DNA of 64,000 bases from Oidiodendron maius Zn. Taxonomy: Eukaryota > Ascomycota > Leotiomycetes > Myxotrichaceae. The notes beneath the pieces are model-generated. The model saw only the letters and a program-made list of their open reading frames with translations. It did no database searches and was not told where the DNA came from. Shown piece by piece: positions 55,851 through 64,000 of the stretch. Numbering within the stretch: position 1 is the stretch's first letter; every line of letters begins with the position of its first letter. Position numbers and translations under genes: made by a program. Where the stretch lies: positions 186,001-250,000 of the forward strand of contig KN832876.1 in NCBI GenBank assembly GCA_000827325.1, written 5' to 3'.

Positions 55851-56647
55851 AGGCTTCTGGCTGGAGTTCATGGGAAGGAGAGTTTATGGACTGGCGTTGC
55901 TGGATCTGATAGGCTCTGGCATGGGATACTGGCGTTCTCTCCAATCTAGTCGTATACATTGCGCGAGGGTTTCTACAAAAGGCTTCTGGCATCGATGCCT
56001 CTTTACATAGGCTATACCTTACTTTTGCTGAGAGCAATCCGTTGTCAACTTTATCCTCTCATCTTCCTTCTGCCCGTTTAAGGGACTACTATACACCATG
56101 CAATTGTAAAGATGTAGGCACGTGATGGAATGTCAGCCTCGACGGGATAATCCATGCCAGATGAACAAGGGCAGTCAATATCGACATTTGGACGTGCAGG
56201 TGATGTCGTGGTCACGCATTTACCACTCAATCTTCTTGGTAGGCAGAGATTCCAACAATCAAACATTGCTGGACCCCAAAGGCGACCCAGACACTTATCC
56301 TACGAACAGATTTCCCTTCAATAGTATCCACTCGCTTTGTCTTGTCGCCGCCTTCCAGGCACTGCTGACTCGTCACGCGCTTAGTGCCACTGTGGACCAC
56401 TGCGGCCACCGTACTGCTCAAGCTTCGCTCAATAATCGAGAGGCAGCTTCATCATTCCTCAGCATCAAACAACCAACAGCCTGGCGAATTCTGTCTTTAC
56501 GCCATCGCCAACGACCTCTGGCACTCCTTTGGAAGTGCCCTACGATCATACACGTTTGCCCCTCCTAACCCAGAGCCGCCGACACCGTTCATCGAGATAA
56601 ACAGTCTACGTCACGAAAGGGCGCCTCTGAGACGCCCACGGGACGAT
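55851..56647. other. Intergenic region, rpn3 promoter
   Basis: About 800 bp. The rpn3 frame stays open upstream to about 56384 but contains no ATG there. A 148-codon frame at 56122 in another frame has no support. No PACE-type proteasome element seen. Confidence 0.4.
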
Positions 56648-58510
56648 ATGCCAGGCAAGACTCCTCATACGAACGGCAATGATCCTGTCGAGAATGGCAT
56701 CAATGGTGCTGAAGATATCGAGATGAAGGATGATGCGCCGAACCCGCTCAAGGCTGGAAAGGGAAAGAAGGCCAAAGAAGGCGAAGAGGAAATGACAGTT
56801 GTCGTACCGCCTTCGAAAGGTTCCAAGTTATCGGCACCTCCTCCAAAAGACAATGAAGGTGATGTGGCTATGGATGGCTTCGAGGAGGAGAGTGGAGCGG
56901 ATACAAGTGCACCCAAAGTCGACCCGGTAGCCCAGACAATAGCAGGTAGGTAAATGGGGAAGCGGCTCTTGCATCGACCTGCACTAATGCTTTATCCTCT
57001 GTGACAGATATCAAGAGCAATTTCCCATTGCTGGAACGAGCTGTAGCACTTTTTGATGCTCGATTCTCTCTTCGGGCTCTCCGATCAATCTCGTCCATCC
57101 GTAAACGACTAACGCCCGATATTCTTGCACAAGTCATCGCCGAAACATACCCATCAACAAGTCCGATTGCGAAGTCTTTACTTGTAGCACTCGACAGGGA
57201 GAATATTACGTTCGGAAAGCCAGTCTCTAGTGAAATGGAAATAGATGTCGAGTCGAAAACGAGAAACGGAAAGAAAGAACCCAAAGAGATCATTCCCGAA
57301 ATCGACGTCTTCCTTGGAATTCTCACCCAAATCTACTATCTAGACAGCAAGATTAATCAGCAAGGCGCCGTCTTCTCTTCTCGCCTCGCTGAGAGGATAC
57401 ACTCTCTCAACCGCCGAACCCTGGACTCTCTCTCTGCTCGCGTGTACTTTTATTACTCACTATTCTGCGAGCAGCTAGCGCCACTGCCACCCTCTCCATC
57501 CTCACCTGTTGTATCAATCCGACCTGCTCTACTTGCCGCTCTCCGAACAGCTGTTCTGCGTAAAGATATCGAAACTCAGTCTGCCGTCATCGTCCTGCTG
57601 CTGCGGAATTACCTCTCGACTTCCCACATTACACAAGCCGACCTACTCATATCTCACACTAGATTCCCTGAGAATGCGTCAAATACACAAGTAGCCCGTT
57701 ATTTGTACTACTTGGGCTGTATCCGGGCTATTCAACTCCGGTATACCGAGGCCCATGAGCATTTGACTGCCGCTACGCGCAAAGCTCCGTCAAGCCCTAG
57801 CGCCGCCGGTTTCTCACAAACTGCCACCAAACTTTTGCTCGTTGTTGAACTGTTAATGGGTGATATTCCTGACCGTGCCACTTTCCGTATCCCCAGTCTA
57901 GAACGCGCCCTGCAGCCATATCTTCACCTTGTTCAAGCTGTGCGTGTGGGGCTTCTGGGAGAGTTTGAAAACGTCACGAGACAATACAGCGATACCTTCA
58001 GGCGTGATGGAACCTATACCCTGATTCTCCGCCTCCGACAAAATGTCATCAAAACTGGTATTCGAATGATGTCACTCTCTTACTCGCGTATTTCGCTCCG
58101 AGATATCTGTATACGTTTGAAGTTAGAGAGTGAGGAATCTGCCGAGTACATTGTGGCGAAGGCCATTCGGGATGGTGTCATTGAGGCTTCCCTGGACCGC
58201 GAGAGGGGCTTCATGAAGAGTAAAGAGGTTGGGGATGTTTATGCAACAAGAGAGCCGGGTGAGGCATTCCATGACCGTATTCGTGCTTGTCTCACACTGC
58301 ACGACGAGAGCGTCAAGGTATGTTGATATCCCACGTGTAAGTATGACTGATGTTAATTTACCATAGGCCATGCGTTTCCCAATGAATCAGCACCGACTTG
58401 AGTTGAAGAATGCTCAAGAAGCACGAGAACGTGAACGTGAAATGGCGAAGGAGATTCAAGACGGTGACCTGGACGAGGACGATCTTGGAGGAGAATTTGA
58501 GGGAATGTAA
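56648..58510 (+). CDS. rpn3: 26S proteasome regulatory subunit Rpn3 (PSMD3)
   Basis: Non-ATPase PCI subunit of the proteasome lid. Exons 56648-56945, 57008-58317 and 58367-58510 (phases 1 and 0) give 583 residues. An acidic, Lys-rich N-terminal extension of about 95 residues precedes the family core (LERAVALFDARFSLRALRSI, LSARVYFYYSLFCEQLAPLP, QVARYLYYLGCIRAIQLRYT). The PCI domain covers roughly 350-510, with SYSRISLRDICIRLKLESEE. The C-terminal exon encodes AMRFPMNQHRLELKNAQEAR and an acidic end typical of Rpn3. The ATG at 56648 is the first in frame after a long ATG-less open stretch. Confidence 0.94.
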
Positions 58511-59146
58511 GAAGGTTTGGCAGTAAGATAGATGAGAAGAGAGAAAGCAGAGAGGGTGGTTTGGTGGCACTTCAGAAACATTGTCTTGCTAATACACCTA
58601 CAAAATCTCGTCTCCTAGATTGATAGACAACGTGGAGGATCTGTCTTTCATTCTCAAGGGGATCGAGCTGCTACACTAGTTTTGGGTCATACTCCGCCCC
58701 GTGCGGCACCGCTATGCATTGGTATGCACGGCAGTAATGGACAGAATGTTTCTCTTTGTATTTATGGTGCTCTGCTCTGTTCAACATTGGCTGAGGGACA
58801 AGAGCAGGACCTATTGGGTCACGCCACCTTGGCTGTTCTCTTGCTCTTTAAATTACTAGTTGGACCTTGAATTAGATGTATACTGGAAGTATGTTTCTCA
58901 CGTCTACCCATTTGAGACGTAATCGTTTTCTTACCGATCTAAATACGAGTAGAATGGTTTCATTTGAAAGCCCAGAATTGCCGAAATCTTAACGCGTCGC
59001 GAATCCACATTTCCCCGCGCTACATGCTTGAACGCCCTCGACGAAACTCAGCCATCACGAAGACTTACCAACTTCAGGGCAGAGAAGCTCGCATCCGGGA
59101 GATAATCTGCCACCCAAAGCTCTCTACTTCTTCGATCGTGTCGTAA
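58511..59146. other. Intergenic region
   Basis: About 640 bp between rpn3 and the MYST acetyltransferase gene. One 62-codon frame at 58682 lacks support. No repeat seen. Confidence 0.4.
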
Positions 59147-60289
59147 ATGCCCTCTCTCGAGGTTAATATCCCCACACGCCGGGCGTCCCTGGTCACACCC
59201 CATTTCCCCACCAGCCATGGCCTCGACTCTCACAAGTCACACTCAGATCGGGCTGACCGTGAGAAGGCGCTAGAGCGCAATATCGACAATGTGGTATTCG
59301 GCGATGTGATGTTCAAGAGCTGGTATCCGAGTTGGTACCCGAAGGAGATCATCGGCGAGAAGGCTCTGACTGGTGATGGGAAAGGCATTGTGGTACAGAC
59401 ATTGTATGTCTGCAAGCGGTGTTTTGCATACAGCAAGACGGCGGAGGAATGGATAAGACACTCCAAGATCTGTAGAAAGGATGTGCCAGGGAGGAGGGTA
59501 TATGTTCATGGGGCCGGTCAAGCTGTCTGGAGTGTTTGGGAGGTCGATGGAGGAGTTGATACTGTGAGTCTTCTTTTCTTTTGTCCTCCACTTATACTAC
59601 TATTAATATTTAGACCAATGCTAATACCAAACCGGGAATAGCTATTCTGTCAGAATTTGAGTCTCTTCGCAAAGCTCTTCCTCGACAACAAATCCGTTTT
59701 TTTCGACGTCTCTGGCTTTAACTACTTCCTTCTTGTACACACCTCACCTACTACGAATGAGCAACAAATAGTTGGATTCTTCTCTAAGGAGAAAATGTCG
59801 TGGGATAATAATAATTTGGCTTGCATACTTGTCTTTCCCCCATGGCAGCGAAAGAATCTTGGCTCCATCCTGATGGGCGTTTCATACGAGATCTCCCGGA
59901 GAGAGGAAATCCTTGGCGGCCCGGAAAAACCTATCAGTGATCTGGGAAAGAAAGGATATAAGCGGTACTGGGGTGCAGAAGTTGCGCGGTGGCTATTAGA
60001 AGCCAAGGAGACGGACAAGAAAAGGGAGAGTGGCTTCACAACTGTAGAACAGATTAGCAAAGAGACGTGGATCCTTGGAGAAGACTGCTTGACTGTTTTG
60101 AGAGATATGGGAGTTGTGGAGAAAGCGGGACAAGGGAAAGAGGGCGAAGAGAGAGTTAAGATCGACAAGGCAAAGGTCAGGAAGTGGATTGAGCAACAGA
60201 AACTGAGCCTCGAGAGAGTAGTCGATCCCGACGGGTTTCTAGAAGGTTATGGGTATAAAAGGGGCACTGATGATGAGGCTGAGGATTGA
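59147..60289 (+). CDS. MYST-family histone acetyltransferase, Sas2-like
   Basis: Histone lysine acetyltransferase, probably of the Sas2 type. Exons 59147-59563 and 59642-60289 (phase 0) give 354 residues. The MYST C2HC finger is C89-x2-C92-x12-H105-x3-C109 (CKRCFAYSKTAEEWIRHSKI then C). The catalytic core has VSGFNYFLLVHTSP, then NNLACILVFPPWQRKNLGSI with the candidate catalytic cysteine near 200, and GGPEKPISDLGKKGYKRYW with the catalytic glutamate near 234. No chromodomain precedes the finger, unlike Esa1. The acetyl-CoA loop reads QRKNLG, where most MYST enzymes have QRxGxG; the first glycine is Asn. The short N-terminus and divergent loop favour a Sas2-like enzyme over Mst2/Sas3. Partner subunits are not here. 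Confidence 0.88.
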
Positions 60290-61510
60290 ATTGCGGAACA
60301 TAAACGACTTTATTCGACCAACAAAATTGAGATGCACGCTCAGCATGTAACAATCATTGCTATCTCCATCTGACAGTCATCTATTCCGACACGAGTGGCG
60401 ATGTTGGACATGCTAGAATTGTTAGCTTATGTGTGATATTTTCTGACATCGGGCAATCAAAGTGGCTCTGCTGCTGCTGGCTAGGAACGATATGGCTAGA
60501 TGAATTGTGGTCTAGGCAAAACTCAAGATCCCATGGTAATAGTCCCAAAGCAGGTATGTCTGCAAGTCAATGACTATCCCTTCCACTAACTGGAAAAGAC
60601 AGACCAAGGCGATCACAGTTGCAATCTTATCCAGACAGCGATGCTAGTTAAAAAGGTAAACTAAGTCAATGATCTGGCCATCCAACTCGGAATACTCGCG
60701 GGGAGTCTTGTGGCATTCGAAATGCGAGGTATGACTACTCTGGCATGCGCTTTCGAAGAGACTGGATAGATTGCACTTCCCCTATCCGACCTTATACCAA
60801 AGAGCAAATAGTTCTCGCTTTCTCATTTGCTTTGCACTACGCAAAGAGCAAGAGGAAATATTAAGACACACGGAGCTCAAGCCTCCAAGTCTGGACGGGC
60901 TACGGAAGCCATAGGTTCCATGTATAGGATACTATGATTCGAGATGGATGAATAAAACTGATGCCGGAAAGAATATCTAGGGGAGGAGAAAATTCACGAA
61001 TGGAGTCATGTCGGGAGAACTGAAAACCCACATGTTCTCAATCATCTGATACCACGGTGACATATGTACCTACGGATTCCAGGCAGTATCCAAAAGAATA
61101 TCATGGCGCCTATTCGAGCTCCCAAATGCCAACCTATTACATCAGCCCTTGCATGACTTCCAAAATTCGAGTGTGATTGAACGAGAAAGATCATCACGTG
61201 AGGATATTGATGTAAGGTAGTAAGGTGGTTCAAACTACGTCACTACCTAAATACGACCATTGGTCACTTAGAAACTGGAATGCTAATTCTATACCCTTCA
61301 AGCCATTTAATTGGATTATCGTGGTAGGATACCTCTCAACTTAATCCCCTTGTGTCTCATGTGTGTTCAAGATCGAGACCCGGCAGCCTTTTCGTCTATC
61401 AACTAACCAAACCATAATAAACCCTACTTGATAGCAATCTGTCCGGGTTGTAAGCTGTTACCTTCATCAGATTCCTAGAGGAGCAGCTAATAATCACCTC
61501 AGCGCTCAAT
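60290..61510. other. Intergenic region with TCACGTGA octamer
   Basis: 1.2 kb without a supportable gene. A TCACGTGA octamer sits at 61194-61201, about 310 bp upstream of the next start codon. Confidence 0.4.
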
Positions 61511-62604
61511 ATGCCGACTACTCGTTCTTCACTACGACTCCAACGTGGCCGGCTAACCATGGGGACTGGGACAAAGCGGCCTTCCGAGAACAAGGCAGCA
61601 AGCAAGTCTCCGAAGCGAGGAAAGCTCTCAGAGAATGAATGGGAGAAGAAGAAGAGCGCCTCTTACAAAGATGAGCTACATGGCTCGGCAACGGAGGAGT
61701 CAGTCCAAGGGTCTGCAGACATTGGTGAAGACAAAGAATACACGGCAAAAAATGACAGAGATAAAGCAGGCATCCTATCGTCTACTCTAGAAAAGGGCAT
61801 TATCTACTTCTTCTACCGCGCAAGGGTCAACGTGGATGACGCTCATGGCACCAAAGATGTAGCACGCAGTTACATTGTTCTTCGATCTCTTGGCAATGGA
61901 GTAAAAGTTACCGAAGGTCCACTTGATGATGCTGCAAATTCTCGTTTGCTAGCATTGCCGAAGAAGATGCTGCCTAAAAAGCACGGAGATGGATTCTTGG
62001 CGATAGTTGAGAAAGCAGCCTGCTCTATCAAAGTTTTACGAGACGAACTCTCCAGCAGTGAATATGCCACCAAAACTTCCAGGTAGGTGTTTATTATCCT
62101 TCCTGTAATGTAGCTAATGAGAGCTGCAGCACAAGCCATGTACCTGCGGCGACCCCTTTTGCGGAAGGGGTGTACTCCATTACTTCTGCAAAAGGGCAAT
62201 CACACCTGGCATATCGGGTCAGAGTTCCTGACAGTGGTGCTATGCAGAATGAATTAGGAGTTCATGAAAAGGGAAGGTACATCGTCTCCGTCAAAAACCC
62301 TGACTATCCTTGGCCTGGGAACGCGCCCATTGGCAATCCCCCTGCATACCCGGAGAGCATCCAGGAGAAGTTCAAGGGATTGAGGTGGACCCCGCTGCTT
62401 CCAGAGCTCCTGGAATACCATAACACTCAGCTACTGGTTATTGGAGAAGCAGTTAATCCTACGGAGAAGCCTGCTGAAGCAGTAAGCGATCAGAAGGATA
62501 ATTGGGCAAAAACAACATCTGCTGGCGGGGATGAGCAAGGAACTCAGGTGGGTAATAACACCGCACTGTCTAAATGGAGTACTAACATAGGTTTAGATCC
62601 ATAG
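61511..62604 (+). CDS. Conserved fungal protein, often labelled BTB domain transcription factor
   Basis: Exons 61511-62082 and 62130-62604 (phase 2) give 348 residues. The N-terminal 90 residues are basic then acidic and probably disordered (TKRPSENKAASKSPKRGKLS). The core starts LEKGIIYFFYRARVNVDDAH, continues RSYIVLRSLGNGVKVTEGPL and LLALPKKMLPKKHGDGFLAI, and crosses the intron into HVPAATPFAEGVYSITS and SHLAYRVRVPDSGAMQNELG, ending in a short C-terminal domain with FKGLRWTPLLPELLEYHNTQ. I recall this core as widespread in Pezizomycotina and frequently auto-annotated as BTB domain transcription factor, though I see no clear BTB fold. Basic tracts suggest nuclear location. Intact. Confidence 0.65.
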
Positions 62605-63285
62605 ATGCGCGCCGCATCTCACGCAAGACGATCCCGTATTTGCTGACCTAGAAATAATATCCAAGGAATATCCTAAGATGCAAACTACTTGGTAGAAGGG
62701 CGCATAACTGATGTTCACAATCTTGTATCACTCTTTGCCCGAACTCTGCATGTTGCGGAGATCCTCCTCTACAGCCCCTCGCCATATCCTGCCTTCCACC
62801 ATTCCTGGTAAACAATTTCAGAAGGAATACTTGTCCTGTATTGTGGTTAGAGAGACAGCGGTTCCAAGCTCCGGTGTCAAAGAATTGACGTCTGTTACGG
62901 CTGTGTGCTGTGGCCTACGCAGAGCATCCAGCTTTGGAAAATTACTCCATAGCTGGGCACTAAGTCCGTGCCTCTGGTCACAGCACTACTCCTATGCTTC
63001 CGCTTCTGTTAAGAACCTCTCCTCTGTAGCTTAAAACCATTATCTGAATCCGTCTCGCGTTCGGGTTTCCCTCCCAGGGGTTGCCGTAAGCCTTGTCTAA
63101 CGGAGGGGCTTACTAGGCGCGTGGGTTAGAGAGCAAAAGGAAATAATTCCCATGCCCACATCTGCACGCTATATAAGGTCTTGGATCAGCACTAGGCGAA
63201 TGCTTCTCACCATGCCAGACAAGTAGTATTTCCTCTATTTTGGCAATTACGTGCAAGATTCATACTCAAACTGGCTACTAATGGG
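62605..63285. other. Intergenic region with TauD-like relic
   Basis: 680 bp between the conserved protein and the aldolase. It contains the short minus-strand TauD-like fragment listed separately. The rest shows no supportable gene. Confidence 0.4.
62843..62965 (-). pseudogene. TauD/TfdA-type dioxygenase N-terminal relic
   Basis: Reading the minus strand from about 62965, the frame gives AQLWSNFPKLDALRRPQHTA and then VTDVNSLTPELGTAV before diverging and stopping near 62843. This resembles the N-terminal region just before the catalytic part of fungal alpha-ketoglutarate-dependent sulfonate dioxygenases, where HTAVTDVN and LTPELGTA-like words are common. No catalytic His-x-Asp motif or further exons follow. 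It looks like a truncated fragment; the call rests on short similarity recalled by eye. Confidence 0.35.
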
Positions 63286-64000
63286 ATGAAGAATGGACCT
63301 CTTGCGAACCAAGTCTGCACATTGGGGATGGCTGCGTACAGAGCTCCTTCCTTATTTCAGCCTCATCGAGCTCGAGAAGCTCTGGCTGATACCCATGCAG
63401 GACGAATTCCACCGTTGATTGGATATTTTGCTGGATTATCTTCTACTGCTATCACAAGGGTTGCGGCATCCTTTGGTTATGATATTATTGTTGTCGATTG
63501 GGAACACTCTACTTTGAATTTGGAGACCATGACTCAGGTAAATATTTAAACTATGAAATATAAGAGCAAGGTTTAACGCATATATTCTAGATAGTCCATG
63601 ATATTCAATTCATGAGCGAGGGGAGATCCATGGCTTTTGTGAGGCGAGTCTTGATATCTTCCAGAAAATAGCATCATATATTTTGATTCTAACTTTAGCA
63701 GAGTTCCAGGAAGCTATCATGCGTTGATTAGCTATGCTATGGATGCAGGCGCCAGTATCATTGTCCCGCAAGTTGAAACAGTCGAGCAAGCTGGACAAAT
63801 CATCGCCGCCGCTAAGTTTGGCAGGAAAGCCAGCGGCAGCCGCTCCGCGCCACCTGACGCTTCTTACCTGGTATTACTGACGGAACGGTTGACCCATCAC
63901 TATCTTTCCACCAAAATCTCAACAGGCTGGCGGCCATTATCATCCAGATTGAAAGTCTGGAAGCTATTCACAACCTCAATGTCATCCTCGCAGAGGTGGG
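63286..64000 (+). pseudogene. HpcH/HpaI-type aldolase gene with frameshift, truncated by window end
   Basis: Class II aldolase/citrate lyase-type fold (pyruvate-releasing aldolases of sugar-acid or aromatic breakdown). Exons 63286-63537, 63591-63643 and 63702 onward. Sequence includes IPPLIGYFAGLSSTAITRVA, IIVVDWEHSTLNLETMTQ with the metal-site region, VHDIQFMSEGRSMAFV and ISYAMDAGASIIVPQVETVE with the second metal-ligand Glu. The second intron has a GC donor (GTGAG then GCGAGT) and rebuilds VRVPGSYHALI. After GSRSAPP (near 63854) the frame shifts by one base: FLPGITDGTVDPSLSFHQNL and IIIQIESLEAIHNLNVILAE continue in another frame with no room for an intron. So the gene is either a recent pseudogene or carries a one-base sequence error. 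The C-terminal part lies beyond the window. Confidence 0.7.

Noticed and set aside
56122-56568. 148-codon frame upstream of rpn3
   Set aside because: Lies in promoter/leader DNA, no similarity; the rpn3 frame itself is open here but lacks ATG.
1-64000. tRNA, 5S rRNA, CRISPR arrays, intact transposons
   Set aside because: I looked for GGTTCRANNCC-type T-arms with matching acceptor stems, regular spaced repeats, reverse transcriptase or transposase motifs and terminal repeats, and found none I could support by eye.

Overview
The window reads as nuclear DNA of a filamentous ascomycete (Pezizomycotina; Leotiomycetes is my guess from protein style, not proven). Genes are separate, face either way, and carry short phase-consistent introns of about 45-110 nt with GTRNGT donors and CTAAC-type branch sites. 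The products are fungal: a Chs4/Skt5 chitin synthase activator, DASH Spc34, Zn2Cys6 proteins, a CFEM relic and a DUF6594-type membrane protein. I rebuilt multi-exon models by splice-phase bookkeeping, so many CDS are longer than any single open frame.

Layout. 0-6.6 kb: condensin Cnd1 (cut by the window start) diverging from Cdc7 kinase, then ribosomal protein uL15/L28 and a two-finger CCCH protein. 6.6-8.9 kb: large gene-poor upstream region. 8.9-12.2 kb: a DUF6594-type membrane protein and a class C beta-lactamase-like protein. 12.2-15.3 kb: sparse DNA holding a two-exon microprotein gene that ends in a CAAX box. 15.3-29.1 kb: dense housekeeping genes (Hop2, Chs4, Chl1 helicase, Rpn12, alpha-COP). 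29.6-34.2 kb: UDP-glucose:glycoprotein glucosyltransferase, diverging from alpha-COP. 34.2-39.2 kb: decayed island with a broken CFEM gene and two other disrupted reading frames. 39.2-43.3 kb: a prion-like/Myb-like protein and an MFS transporter. 44.7-48.2 kb: two tandem paralogous proteins with a Zn2Cys6 cluster behind an N-terminal helical domain. 49.6-60.3 kb: Spc34, an acidic unknown protein, TAF12, Rpn3 and a Sas2-like MYST acetyltransferase. 61.5-64 kb: a conserved nuclear-type protein, a TauD-like relic and a frameshifted HpcH/HpaI aldolase running off the end.

Many products act on chromosomes (condensin, Cdc7, Chl1, Hop2, Spc34, TAF12, MYST acetyltransferase) or on protein quality control and traffic (UGGT, alpha-COP, Rpn12, Rpn3). 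I see no evidence that they form one cluster; this looks like ordinary gene order with two divergent pairs that may share promoters. The most unusual items are the tandem Zn2Cys6 pair, the CAAX microprotein, a frame-preserving intron that splits the Chs4 prenylation box, several GC-AG introns and the decayed islands.
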